DNA of 64,000 bases from Yinghuangia soli (lineage in GTDB: Bacteria; Actinomycetota; Actinomycetes; Streptomycetales; Streptomycetaceae): NCBI RefSeq assembly GCF_021502675.1, contig NZ_JAKFHA010000020.1:61042-125041 (forward strand). Reading direction: 5' to 3'. A program made the position numbers and the translations under genes. Shown piece by piece: positions 8,791 through 20,502 of this stretch (its first letter is position 1; every line of letters begins with the position of its first letter). Under the pieces are notes generated by a model, which was given only the letters and a program-made list of their open reading frames with translations, did not search any database and was not told the origin of the DNA.

Positions 8791-8820
8791 TGTCAATGCC
8801 TGGACGCGGAGGAACCCTCG

Positions 8821-10413
8821 ATGAACACCGCACTTGAAGGCACCGCTGCCAACTTCGGGCTCGGCACCTGGCCGGCCCGCCGGGCCCGCATCTCGCCGCA
8901 GGCCGTCGCGCTCGTGGAGGGCGACCGCAGCCGGACGTACGCCGTGCTGGCCGACCGCACCGCGCGGCTCGCCGGGCACCTGGCCGCGCAGGGCGTGCGG
9001 CACGGAGACCGGGTGGCGTACCTGGGGGTGAACGCCGCAAGCACGTTCGAGACCTTCTTCGCGGCGTGGCTGCTCGGCGCCATCGCCGTGCCGCTGAACT
9101 TCCGGCTGTCCGGGCCGGAGATCCGCTACATGCTTGCCGACTCCGGCAGCTCGGTGCTCGTGCACAGCCCGGACGCCGATGCGCTGCTGGCGGCCGCGGA
9201 GCCGCTGCCGGAGACCGTGCGGGTGCGGATCCCGGCAGGTCCCGCCTTCGAGGCGGCGGTCGCGGACTCGGCGCCGCCGGAGCGGGTGCCGGGGGTCGCT
9301 ATGGAGGACCCGGCGGTGCTGCTCTACACGTCGGGGACCACCGGGCGGCCCAAGGCGGCCGTGCTCAGCCACGGCAATCTGACCTGGAACACCGTCAACC
9401 AGCTCGCGCACATAGACATCCGGCCGGACGAGCGGGCGCTGTGCATCTCGCCGCTGTTCCACGCCACCGGCCTGGGGCAGATCACCCTGCCGACGTTCCT
9501 CAAGGGCGGCAGCGTCGAGCCGGTCGCCAAGTTCGACGTCGGGGAGATCCTGCGGCGCATCGGCGAAGCCCGCATCACGAGCTTCTCGGCGGTGCCGACC
9601 ATGCTCCAGATGATGTGCGAGCACCCGTACTGGCCGGCCGCCGACCTGTCCTCGCTGGTCACCGTCGTGTACGGCGGCTCGCCCGTGCAGGAGCGCGTCG
9701 CGCGGGCCTGGCTGGACCGGGGCGTGCGCCTCCAGCAGGGCTACGGCATGACCGAGGCCTCCCCCGGCGTCTACATGGCCCCGCCCGAAGGGGCGACCGA
9801 GCACCCGGTTTCGGTGGGCGTCCCGCACTTCTTCACGGACGTGGCAATGCTGCGCGACGGGAGCGTCGTCGCGCCGGCCGGGGAACCCGGCCCGGCAGAG
9901 CAGGCGGGCGCACCCGGACCGGCGGCTCCGGGCGAGCTGCTGGTCCGCGGGCCGCACGTGTTCCAGGGCTACTGGGACCGGCCGGGCGTGTCGGACGAGG
10001 CATTCGTGGACGGCTGGTTCCGCACCGGCGACCTGCTCGCGGTCGGGGCCGACGGCTGGGCCACCGTCACCGACCGGGTCAAGGACATGATCATCTCGGG
10101 CGGGGAGAACGTGTACCCCGCCGAGGTCGAGGCCGTCCTGCTGCAACTGGACGAGATCGCCAACGCCGGCGTGGTCGGCGTCGCGGACGCCCGCTGGGGC
10201 GAGGTCGGCGCCGCGTACCTGCAGGTCCGCGAGGGTGCCGACATCGACGAAGCCGCCGTACGCACCCACCTCGAAGCCAACCTGGCCCGCTACAAGATCC
10301 CCAAGTACCTCGTCTTCGTCACCGAACTCCCGGCCAACGCCACCGGCAAGATCCGCCGGGTCGAGCTGCGCGCCCGGGCGGCCGGACTCGCCGCCCCGGA
10401 AGGAAACCTGTGA
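8821..10413 (+). CDS. couL: AMP-forming aryl/acyl-CoA ligase, CouL-like (p-hydroxycinnamate)
   Basis: 530 residues of the ANL superfamily. The P-loop YTSGTTGRPKAAV begins near residue 171; YGMTEASPG is the A5 region; GWFRTGDL and the hinge VTDRVKDMIISGGENVYPAEVE lead into the C-terminal lid, with the catalytic Lys in PANATGKIRR. It should activate a carboxylate to its CoA ester with ATP. MarR control and the following hydratase, dehydrogenase and CouO-like amidohydrolase suggest p-coumarate or ferulate as substrate; a fatty acid is the alternative. GGAGG lies 7 nt before ATG 8821. The stop overlaps the next start (GTGA). Confidence 0.72.
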   Translation: MNTALEGTAANFGLGTWPARRARISPQAVALVEGDRSRTYAVLADRTARLAGHLAAQGVRHGDRVAYLGVNAASTFETFFAAWLLGAIAVPLNFRLSGPEIRYMLADSGSSVLVHSPDADALLAAAEPLPETVRVRIPAGPAFEAAVADSAPPERVPGVAMEDPAVLLYTSGTTGRPKAAVLSHGNLTWNTVNQLAHIDIRPDERALCISPLFHATGLGQITLPTFLKGGSVEPVAKFDVGEILRRIGEARITSFSAVPTMLQMMCEHPYWPAADLSSLVTVVYGGSPVQERVARAWLDRGVRLQQGYGMTEASPGVYMAPPEGATEHPVSVGVPHFFTDVAMLRDGSVVAPAGEPGPAEQAGAPGPAAPGELLVRGPHVFQGYWDRPGVSDEAFVDGWFRTGDLLAVGADGWATVTDRVKDMIISGGENVYPAEVEAVLLQLDEIANAGVVGVADARWGEVGAAYLQVREGADIDEAAVRTHLEANLARYKIPKYLVFVTELPANATGKIRRVELRARAAGLAAPEGNL

Positions 10414-11267
10414 ACCACCCCGCCGCCCCTCGGATCCCCTCGACCGGGACCGCGACCGCGACACCGACCGGAACGCCGAACGGCACCGGGCCGGCCCTGC
10501 CCGCGTCCCTGCAGCTCGAACGGCACGGCCCGGTCGCCGTCGTGCGGATCGCCCGCGCCGCCAAGCGCAACGCCCTCGACGACGCCACCGTGCAGGGCCT
10601 CGGCGCCTTCTTCGCCGCCCCGCCCGCCGACGTCCGGGCGATCGTCCTGGACGCCGAAGGCGACCACTTCTGCGCCGGACTGGACCTGTCCGAACTCGGC
10701 GACCGCGACACGTTCGAAGGGCTGCAGCACTCCCGCATGTGGCACCGCGCGTTCGACGCGATCGAACACGGCACCGTCCCCGTCGTCGCCGTCCTCAAGG
10801 GCGCGGTCGTCGGCGGCGGCCTGGAACTGGCCTGCGCCGCGCACATCCGGGTCGCCGAGCCGAGCACGTTCTACGCGCTGCCCGAAGCCCGGCACGGCCT
10901 CTTCGTGGGCGGCGGCGCCTCAGTCCGAGTACCGCGCCTGATCGGCGTGCACCGCATGGCCGACATGATGCTCACCGGCCGCGTGGTGGACGCCGCCGAG
11001 GGCGAACGGCTCGGCCTCTCGCAGTACCTCGTCGACGGCGGCAAGGGCCTGGCACGCGCGCTCGAACTCGCCGAGCGCATCGCGGAGAACGCCCCGATCA
11101 GCAACTACGCCGTGCTCCAGGCGCTGCCGCGCATCGCCGAGGCCAACCCGGCCGAGGGCTACCTGCTCGAATCCCTGATGGCCGCCGTCGCCTCCGGAAG
11201 CGACGACGCCAAGACCCGCATGCGCGCCTTCCTGGACGGGCGCGCCGGGAAGGTGGGCCGGCCGTGA
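10410..11267 (+). CDS. couM: enoyl-CoA hydratase/isomerase family, CouM-like
   Basis: 285 residues with a crotonase fold. The first 35 residues are Pro/Thr-rich and probably flexible. The oxyanion-hole segments are EGDHFCAGLDLSEL and KGAVVGGGLELACAAHIRVAEPSTFYALPEARHGLFVGGG. In the Cou route this enzyme hydrates p-hydroxycinnamoyl-CoA to the 3-hydroxy-3-arylpropanoyl-CoA. A direct hydratase-lyase giving an aldehyde (Ech/FCHL type) is the alternative, but the dehydrogenase downstream argues for the beta-oxidative version. GTG 10410 overlaps the ligase stop, so translation is coupled. Confidence 0.7.
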   Translation: MNHPAAPRIPSTGTATATPTGTPNGTGPALPASLQLERHGPVAVVRIARAAKRNALDDATVQGLGAFFAAPPADVRAIVLDAEGDHFCAGLDLSELGDRDTFEGLQHSRMWHRAFDAIEHGTVPVVAVLKGAVVGGGLELACAAHIRVAEPSTFYALPEARHGLFVGGGASVRVPRLIGVHRMADMMLTGRVVDAAEGERLGLSQYLVDGGKGLARALELAERIAENAPISNYAVLQALPRIAEANPAEGYLLESLMAAVASGSDDAKTRMRAFLDGRAGKVGRP

Positions 11268-13264
11268 CCGCGCACGACGCACCCGAACTGCTGCGCGCGC
11301 CCGCAGCCGACTTCCTCGACACCACCGAACTGGGCCGCTTCGTCCGGCACGTCGCCGCCAGGCGCGCCGTCGAGTTCCCCGACTACCAGGCCTTGCACGC
11401 GTGGTCGGTCGCGCAGCCGGAGCAGTTCTGGGACGACATCCGGGACTTCTTCGGCGTGCGCTTCGCCACGCCGCCGACCGGCGGCGTGCTCGCCGACCGC
11501 ACCATGCCCGGTGCACGCTGGTACCCGGGGGCCACCCTCAACTACGCCGAGCACGCGCTGCGCGGTGCCGGCGCGTCCGACACCGCGACCGCGCTCATCG
11601 CGTACTCGCAGACCCGCGAGCGCATCGAACTCACCTGGGGCGAGCTGCGCGACCAGGTCGCCCGCGCCCGGGCCGGCCTGCAGCGCCTCGGCGTCGGGCG
11701 CGGCGACCGGGTCGTCGCCTACCTGCCCAACCTGCCCGAGACCGTCGTGGCGTTCCTCGCCACCGCGAGCATCGGCGCGGTCTGGGCAAGCTGCGCACCG
11801 GAGTTCGGCGCGCGCAACGTCGTGGACCGGTTCGCGCAGATCGAGCCGAGCGTGCTCCTCGCGGTGCCGGGCTACCGGTACGGCGACAAGGACATCGACC
11901 GCGTCGCCACCGTCGACGAGATCCGCGCCGGGCTGCCGTCCCTGCGCGCTGTCGTCGCCGTCCCCTACGGACCGGGCGCACTCGCCGACGCGGTCGTCTG
12001 GGACGACCTGCTCGCGGCGCCCGCCGCCCCGGGGGACCCGACCGGCCCGGCCGGCCCTGCCGCCGACCCCGTCCCGTTCGACCACCCGCTCTACGTGCTC
12101 TTCTCGTCCGGCACCACCGGCCGCCCCAAGGCCATCGTGCACGGCCACGGAGGCATCCTTCTGGAGCACCTCAAGAACCACGCGCTCAGCTGGGACCTGC
12201 GCCCCGGCGACCGCATGGCGTGGTTCAGCACGACCGCGTGGATGATGTGGAACGCGCTGGTCTCCGGCCTGCTCGTGGGCGCAAGCCCGGTCCTCATGGA
12301 CGGCAACCCCCTTTATCCCGAGCTCGATTCGCAGTGGCGCATCGCGGCCGAGACCAAGGCTTCGCTGCTCGGCGCCAGCCCCGGCTACCTGATGGCCTGC
12401 CGCCGGGCCGGCCTCGAACCCGCCAAGGCGTACGACCTGTCCGCGCTGCGCGTCATCGGCGCCGCCGGCAGCCCGCTGCCGCCCGAGGGCTACCGCTGGG
12501 TGCACGAGCAGTTCGGCGCACGCGTCCTGCTCAACGTCGGCAGTGGCGGCACCGACGTGTGCAGCGGCATCGTGCAGGGCGGTCCCTGGCAGCCCGTGTG
12601 GACCGGCGAGATCTCCGGCCCGGCGCTCGGCGTCGCGGCCGCGGCCTTCGACGAGGGGGGCAACGAGGTCGTCGGCGAGCTCGGCGAACTGGTGATCACC
12701 TCGCCGATGCCGTCCATGCCCCTCGGCTTCTGGGGCGACAGCGACGGATCCCGGTACCGCGACGCCTACTTCGACACGTATCCCGGCATCTGGCGGCACG
12801 GCGACTGGGCCCGGTTCGGGGAGAACGGCAGCTGCGTCATCGCCGGCCGCTCGGATGCCACCCTCAACCGCGGCGGAGTGCGCCTGGGCACCGCCGAGTT
12901 CTACAGCGTCGTCGAGGAGATCCCGGGCATCGCCGACAGCCTCGTGGTCCACGTCGAGGACCCGGCGGGCGGCAACGGCGAGCTGCTGCTCTTCGTGGTC
13001 CCCGCCGAAGGCGGGCTGGACGACGCCCTCCGCGGCCGCATCGTCCGCGAACTGCGCGGCGCACTGTCCCCGCGGCACATCCCGGACTCCGTCACCGCCG
13101 TGCCGGTCATCCCCCGCAACCGCACCGGCAAGAAGCTCGAACTCCCGGTCAAGCGCATCCTCTTGGGGGCCGACGTCGCCGACGTCATCGGCCCCGACAC
13201 GCTCGCCGACCCGACCGCGCTGGACGCCTTCCTGGCGATCGCGGCGGAACGGCAGGGCCGATGA
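11264..13264 (+). CDS. acetoacetyl-CoA synthetase-like ligase
   Basis: 666 residues, the length of acetoacetate-CoA ligases. It has the N-terminal cap (FWDDIRDFFGVRF, MPGARWYPGATLNYAEHAL), the P-loop LFSSGTTGRPKAIVHGHGG near residue 285, the A5-like motif VGSGGTDVCSG and C-terminal PRNRTGKKLELPVKRILLG. The family makes acetoacetyl-CoA from acetoacetate, CoA and ATP. It is embedded in the cou-like operon with GTGA and ATGA overlaps on both sides. It may reactivate a free aryl beta-keto acid lost by thioester hydrolysis, or handle a C2-C4 by-product; either is inference. It is not part of the known Rhodococcus couNOM/couHTL set. Confidence 0.7.
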   Translation: MTAHDAPELLRAPAADFLDTTELGRFVRHVAARRAVEFPDYQALHAWSVAQPEQFWDDIRDFFGVRFATPPTGGVLADRTMPGARWYPGATLNYAEHALRGAGASDTATALIAYSQTRERIELTWGELRDQVARARAGLQRLGVGRGDRVVAYLPNLPETVVAFLATASIGAVWASCAPEFGARNVVDRFAQIEPSVLLAVPGYRYGDKDIDRVATVDEIRAGLPSLRAVVAVPYGPGALADAVVWDDLLAAPAAPGDPTGPAGPAADPVPFDHPLYVLFSSGTTGRPKAIVHGHGGILLEHLKNHALSWDLRPGDRMAWFSTTAWMMWNALVSGLLVGASPVLMDGNPLYPELDSQWRIAAETKASLLGASPGYLMACRRAGLEPAKAYDLSALRVIGAAGSPLPPEGYRWVHEQFGARVLLNVGSGGTDVCSGIVQGGPWQPVWTGEISGPALGVAAAAFDEGGNEVVGELGELVITSPMPSMPLGFWGDSDGSRYRDAYFDTYPGIWRHGDWARFGENGSCVIAGRSDATLNRGGVRLGTAEFYSVVEEIPGIADSLVVHVEDPAGGNGELLLFVVPAEGGLDDALRGRIVRELRGALSPRHIPDSVTAVPVIPRNRTGKKLELPVKRILLGADVADVIGPDTLADPTALDAFLAIAAERQGR

Positions 13265-14208
13265 ACACCGCCGCGGGCGTGTCCCGCGTCGCGGTGGTCG
13301 GGACCGGCGTCATCGGCGCCAGTTGGGCCGCGCACTTCCTGGCGCACGGCCTGGACGTGGTGGCCACCGACCCGGCTCCGGGCGCCGAGGAGCGGCTGCG
13401 CGCCGACGTCGCCGCGCACTGGCCGCTGCTCGCCGACGCCGGACTGGCCGAGGGTGCGAGCCCCGACCGCCTGGCGTTCACCGCCGACCCGGCCGAAGCC
13501 GCCGATGCCGCCGACTTCGTCCAGGAGAACGGCCCCGAGCGCGAGGACGTCAAGCGCGGCCTCTTCGCCCGCCTCGACGCCGCCGCCCGGCCCGGGGTCG
13601 TGCTGGCCAGCAGCTCGTCCGGGATGGGGGCGAGCACCTTCGCCCGCGAATGCGCCAAGGACCCCGGACGCGCCCTGGTAGGCCATCCGTTCAACCCTCC
13701 GCACCTGATCCCGCTCGTCGAGGTCGTGCCAGGCGAACGCACCGACGAATCCGCCGTCCAGGCCGCTCTCGCCTTCTACACCGCGGTCGGCAAGAAGCCG
13801 ATCCGGGTGCGGCACGAACTGCCCGGCCACATCGCCAACCGGCTCCAGGCCGCGCTGTGGCGCGAGGCGTACTCGCTCGTGGACCGCGGCGTGGCGACGG
13901 TCGCCGACATCGACACCGCGATCGCGTACGGCCCCGGCCTGCGCTGGGCGATCCTCGGGCCGTTCGCCAACCAGCACCTGTCCGGCGGCCCCGGCGGCAT
14001 CGCGCACATCCTCGAACACCTCGGCCCGCCGACCGAGGCGTGGTGGCGCGACCTCGGCGACCCGTCCCTCACCCCGGAGCTGGCCGCGAAGCTCGTGGCC
14101 GGCGTGGACGAGGCGCTCGCCGGCATCACCGGCCCGGAACTCGCCGCCCGCCGCGACGCGCTCCTGCGCGTCCTGCTCGCCGCCAAGGCCGGCGCCGGCC
14201 TGCCCTGA
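13261..14208 (+). CDS. couN: 3-hydroxyacyl-CoA dehydrogenase, CouN-like
   Basis: 315 residues. The Rossmann motif VAVVGTGVIGASWAAHFLAHG is at residues 9-29. The family signature follows: DFVQENGPERED, LASSSSGMGAS, GHPFNPPHLIPLVEVVPG (His/Asn catalytic region) and the helical C-terminal domain PIRVRHELPGHIANRLQAALWREA. The family also contains L-carnitine dehydrogenases. Here it should oxidise the 3-hydroxy-3-arylpropanoyl-CoA to the beta-keto thioester for the amidohydrolase encoded next. ATG 13261 overlaps the previous stop. A carnitine-like substrate is the main alternative. Confidence 0.7.
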   Translation: MNTAAGVSRVAVVGTGVIGASWAAHFLAHGLDVVATDPAPGAEERLRADVAAHWPLLADAGLAEGASPDRLAFTADPAEAADAADFVQENGPEREDVKRGLFARLDAAARPGVVLASSSSGMGASTFARECAKDPGRALVGHPFNPPHLIPLVEVVPGERTDESAVQAALAFYTAVGKKPIRVRHELPGHIANRLQAALWREAYSLVDRGVATVADIDTAIAYGPGLRWAILGPFANQHLSGGPGGIAHILEHLGPPTEAWWRDLGDPSLTPELAAKLVAGVDEALAGITGPELAARRDALLRVLLAAKAGAGLP

Positions 14209-14233
14209 CCCACCCCGCTTCCGGAGGAACCCC

Positions 14234-15160
14234 ATGGACCTCAGCGCCATCGACGCCATCGACGTGCACGTGCACGTCGAGCAGGACGGCCACGGCTGCT
14301 ACGCGCTCGACCAGGAACTCCTGGACGCGTCCGCCGCCTACTTCAAGGCCGACCAGGACCGCACCCCGACCATCGACCGCATCGCCGCGCACTACCGCGC
14401 GGCCCGCACCGCCGCGGTCGTCTTCACCGTCGACGCCTCCGCCGCCACCGGCCACCCCGCGCTGTCCAGCGAGGAGATCGCCGACGCGGCGGCCGGACAC
14501 GCCGACATCCTCATCCCGTTCGGGTCCGTCGACCCGCACGGCGGCAAGGCCTCGGTCGCCCGCGCCCGGCGGCTCGTCGAGCAGCACGGCGTACGCGGCT
14601 TCAAGTTCCACCCCAGCCTGCAGGCCTTCGAGCCGAACGACGTCGCGTTCTACCCGCTGTACGAGGTGCTCGCCGAGGCCGGCGTGCCCGCCCTGTTCCA
14701 CACCGGGCAGACGGGCATCGGCGCGGGCCTGCCCGGTGGCCGCGGCATCAAGCTGCGCTACTCGGACCCGATGCTGATCGACGACGTGGCCGCGGACTTC
14801 CCCGAGCTGACCATCGTCCTCGCGCACCCGTCGGTGCCGTGGCAGGACGAGGCCATCTCGATCGCCACGCACAAGGCGAACGTCTACATCGACCTGTCCG
14901 GCTGGTCCCCGAAGTACTTCCCGCCGCAGCTGGTGCGCGCCGCGAACTCGCTGCTGCGCCGCAAGGTCCTTTTCGGCTCGGACTTCCCGGTGCTCACCCC
15001 GGAGCGCTGGCGCGCCGACTTCGACAAGCTCGACCTCAAGGACGAGGTACGGCCGCTGATCCTCAAGGAGAACGCGGTACGCATGCTCGGTCTGGACACC
15101 GCCGGTACCGGTGGCCGGGCCGCGACCGCCGAGGGGGGCGCGCCGGCTGCCACCGGCTGA
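14234..15160 (+). CDS. couO: amidohydrolase-superfamily beta-ketoacyl-CoA hydrolase, CouO-like
   Basis: 308 residues, amidohydrolase_2 type TIM barrel. Metal ligands visible are His12 and His14 (IDVHVHVE), a His in FKFHPS, LFHTG and LAHPS, and Asp250 in LFGSDFPV. In Rhodococcus jostii CouO, an amidohydrolase with a predicted metal-binding Asp257, replaces thiolase and thioesterase by cleaving the aryl beta-ketopropionyl-CoA. Gene order (ligase, hydratase, dehydrogenase, this gene) supports the same job, giving 4-hydroxybenzoate or vanillate. GGAGG lies 7 nt before ATG 14234. It is the last gene of the operon and is followed by a terminator hairpin. Confidence 0.72.
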   Translation: MDLSAIDAIDVHVHVEQDGHGCYALDQELLDASAAYFKADQDRTPTIDRIAAHYRAARTAAVVFTVDASAATGHPALSSEEIADAAAGHADILIPFGSVDPHGGKASVARARRLVEQHGVRGFKFHPSLQAFEPNDVAFYPLYEVLAEAGVPALFHTGQTGIGAGLPGGRGIKLRYSDPMLIDDVAADFPELTIVLAHPSVPWQDEAISIATHKANVYIDLSGWSPKYFPPQLVRAANSLLRRKVLFGSDFPVLTPERWRADFDKLDLKDEVRPLILKENAVRMLGLDTAGTGGRAATAEGGAPAATG

Positions 15161-15172
15161 CCCCTCGCGGAA

Positions 15173-15212
15173 CCCGCGGCACCCGGCGCCCGAGCGGCCC
15201 GGGTGCCGCGGG
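15173..15212 (+). terminator. rho-independent-like terminator of the cou operon
   Basis: A perfect 14-bp stem (15173-15186 with 15199-15212) and 12-base loop is followed by CTTTT. It begins 12 bases after the amidohydrolase stop. Confidence 0.8.
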
Positions 15213-15240
15213 CTTTTCCGGGGCCTTCGGACGGCCGGAA

Positions 15241-15287
15241 ACACGAACGGTCCCGGGCGACGGAGTGTCGCCCGGGACCGTTCGTGT
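15241..15287 (-). terminator. second hairpin, terminator of the convergent lig cluster
   Basis: A perfect 21-bp stem (15241-15261 with 15267-15287), loop GGAGT, lies beyond the stop of the convergent aldo/keto reductase gene. With the previous hairpin it insulates the two catabolic units. Confidence 0.7.
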
Positions 15288-15335
15288 GCGGACCGGCGCC
15301 GCTGTACCGCCCCTGACGCGGCGCCCGGCCCTGGG

Positions 15336-16358
15336 TCAGCCCGCGATCCCGCACCGCTCGGTGTCGATCTCGGGCAGGGTCGCCTCGTTGTACCGCGCGC
15401 CGTGCACGGTCGCGGCGTTCAGCACGTCGCCCGCCGCCCGCAGCACCTCGTCCGGCAGGACCAGGTCGAGGACGGCCATGTTCTCGCGCAGGTGCTCGAC
15501 CGACCGGGTGCCCGGGATGGCGACGACATGCCCGCCCCGCGACAGCACCCAGGCCAGCGCGAGCTGGGCCAGCGTGCAGCCGGCGCCCGCCGCGATCTCC
15601 TCGAGCCGCGCGCGCAGGCGCAGGTTCCCGGGGTAGTTCGCCGCATCGAAGCGCGGCATGTTCCGCCGGATGTCCTTCTCCGGCAGCGTCGCCATGTCGG
15701 GTGCGTCGCCGGTGAGGAATCCGCGGGCCAGCGGGCTGAACGCGACCAGCGCCACGCCCAGTTCGGCGGCCGCGTCGAGCGTCCCGCGCTCCGGGTTGCG
15801 CGACCACAGGCTGTACTCGTTCTGCAGCGCCGCGATCGGGTGCACGGCGTGCGCCCGGCGCAGGGTCGCGGCGGAGACCTCGGACAGCCCGAGCGTCCGG
15901 ACCTTCCCGGCGTCGACCAGCTCGGCCATCGCCCCGACGCTGTCCTCGACCGGGACCGCCGGGTCGAGCCGGTGCAGGTAATACACGTCGATGGCGTCGG
16001 TCTTCAGCCGGGTCAGCGCCTCGTCCGCGGTACGCCGGATGGTCTCCGGCCGCCCGTCGATGACGCGCCGCCCGTCGACGCCGGTCATGCCGCACTTGCT
16101 GGCCAGCACGATCCGGTCCCGATGCGCGCCCAGGGCCCGGCCGACCAGTTCCTCGTTCGCACCGAAGCCGTAGAGCGCGGCCGTGTCGAAGTGCACGACG
16201 CCCTCGTCGAGGGCGGCGCGCAGCAGGCGTTCGGCGTCCTCCGGGGCCGGTGCCACACCGTAGGCGTGGCTGACGTTCATGCAGCCGAGACCGACCGCCG
16301 GGACCTCGAAGGGGCCGATCCGGCGGGGCGCCCGGAAAGCGTCCGGCACGTCCGTCAT
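15336..16358 (-). CDS. aldo/keto reductase
   Basis: 340 residues, AKR TIM barrel. The tetrad is visible: Asp and Tyr in FDTAALYGFG, Lys in VLASKCGM and His in YYLHRLDP. The NADPH-binding end is AIPGTRSVEHLREN. It reduces or oxidises an aldehyde or ketone with NADP(H). It is the last gene of the protocatechuate cluster, 5 bp after ligC. It could process an aromatic aldehyde or act on a ring-cleavage product; no step of the standard 4,5-cleavage route needs it, so its role is open. ATG 16358 gives the family's usual length. Confidence 0.8.
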   Translation of the reverse strand: MTDVPDAFRAPRRIGPFEVPAVGLGCMNVSHAYGVAPAPEDAERLLRAALDEGVVHFDTAALYGFGANEELVGRALGAHRDRIVLASKCGMTGVDGRRVIDGRPETIRRTADEALTRLKTDAIDVYYLHRLDPAVPVEDSVGAMAELVDAGKVRTLGLSEVSAATLRRAHAVHPIAALQNEYSLWSRNPERGTLDAAAELGVALVAFSPLARGFLTGDAPDMATLPEKDIRRNMPRFDAANYPGNLRLRARLEEIAAGAGCTLAQLALAWVLSRGGHVVAIPGTRSVEHLRENMAVLDLVLPDEVLRAAGDVLNAATVHGARYNEATLPEIDTERCGIAG

Positions 16359-16363
16359 GTGCG

Positions 16364-17338
16364 TCACGCCTTCGCGGCCGCGGCGAGCTGCTCCTCGAGC
16401 GCGGCCAGCGTGCGGTAGCACGGCATGACCTGCGCAAGCGAGGAGTTCGGTTCGCGGCCTTCGCGGATCGCCGCGACGAACTCGCGGTCCTGCAGCTCGA
16501 TGCCGTCCATCGACACGTCCACGCCGCTCACGTCGATCGGCTCGTCCTTGCCGGTGAACAGGTCGTCGTAGCGCGCGATGTAGGTGCCGGTGTCGCCGAT
16601 GTAGCGGAAGAACGTGCCCAGCGGGCCGTCGTTGTTGAACGACAGCGACAGGGTGCAGATCGCGCCGCTCTCCGCGCGCAGTTGGATGGACATGTCCATC
16701 GCGATGCCGAGCTCCGGGTGGATCGGCCCCTGGATGGCGTTGGCCTGCACGACCGGCGAACCGGCCTGGTACGCGAACAGGTCGACGGTGTGCGCGGCGT
16801 GGTGCCACAGCAGGTGGTCGGTCCACGAGCGCGGCTGCCCCAGCGCGTTGAGGTTCTTGCGCCGGAAGAAGTACGTCTGCACGTCCATCTGCTGGATGTT
16901 GTACTCGCCGGCCGCGATCCGCTGCCGCACCCACTGGTGGCTCGGGTTGAAGCGGCGGGTGTGCCCGGCCATGGCCACCAGCCCGGTGCGCTCCTGCGCG
17001 GCCAGGCACGCCTCGGCATCCGCGAGCGAGTCGGCGACCGGGATCTCGACCTGGACGTGCTTGCCCGCCTCCAGGCAGGCGATGGTCTGCGCGGCGTGCA
17101 TCTGGGTGGGGGTGGCGAGGATGACCGCGTCGACGTCGTCCATCGCCAGCACCTCGTCCAGCGTCGCCACGCCGCGGCCCACGCCCTGCTCCTCGGCGAA
17201 CCGCTGCGCGCTCTCCAGGGTGCTGCTCACCACCGCGGCCACCTCGACGCCCTTGATCCGCTTCAGCGCGGCGGCGTGCTTGGCGCCGAACGCGCCGCCC
17301 CCGGCCAGCGCGACCCGGATGGTCTGCTCGACAGTCAT
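16364..17338 (-). CDS. ligC: 4-carboxy-2-hydroxymuconate-6-semialdehyde dehydrogenase (LigC)
   Basis: 324 residues, Gfo/Idh/MocA fold. The N-terminal Rossmann motif is VALAGGGAFGAKHAAAL. The usual EKP is replaced by EIP (VQVEIPVADS), as in LigC proteins. The substrate domain has GHTRRFNPSHQWVR, FFRRKNLNALGQPRSWTDHLLWHHAAHTVDL. LigC oxidises the hemiacetal of the ring-cleavage product to 2-pyrone-4,6-dicarboxylate with NADP+. It lies directly downstream of the fused dioxygenase. AAGGAG lies 5 nt before ATG 17338. Context and sequence agree well. Confidence 0.86.
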   Translation of the reverse strand: MTVEQTIRVALAGGGAFGAKHAAALKRIKGVEVAAVVSSTLESAQRFAEEQGVGRGVATLDEVLAMDDVDAVILATPTQMHAAQTIACLEAGKHVQVEIPVADSLADAEACLAAQERTGLVAMAGHTRRFNPSHQWVRQRIAAGEYNIQQMDVQTYFFRRKNLNALGQPRSWTDHLLWHHAAHTVDLFAYQAGSPVVQANAIQGPIHPELGIAMDMSIQLRAESGAICTLSLSFNNDGPLGTFFRYIGDTGTYIARYDDLFTGKDEPIDVSGVDVSMDGIELQDREFVAAIREGREPNSSLAQVMPCYRTLAALEEQLAAAAKA

Positions 17339-17408
17339 GTCACTCCTTCGCGGCGGACGCGCCGGTCCGCGGGTGGTTCTCGGGTGGTGCTCGGCACTGC
17401 GGGTGGGC

Positions 17409-20416
<3,008 letters not shown>

Positions 20417-20502
20417 GCGTTCGTCTCCTGGGTCGGCCGGGGTCGGCTCGGGTCGGCTCGGGTCAGCGGTGGGCGGTGCAGGATCGGGCGGGGGCGCCGG
20501 GG

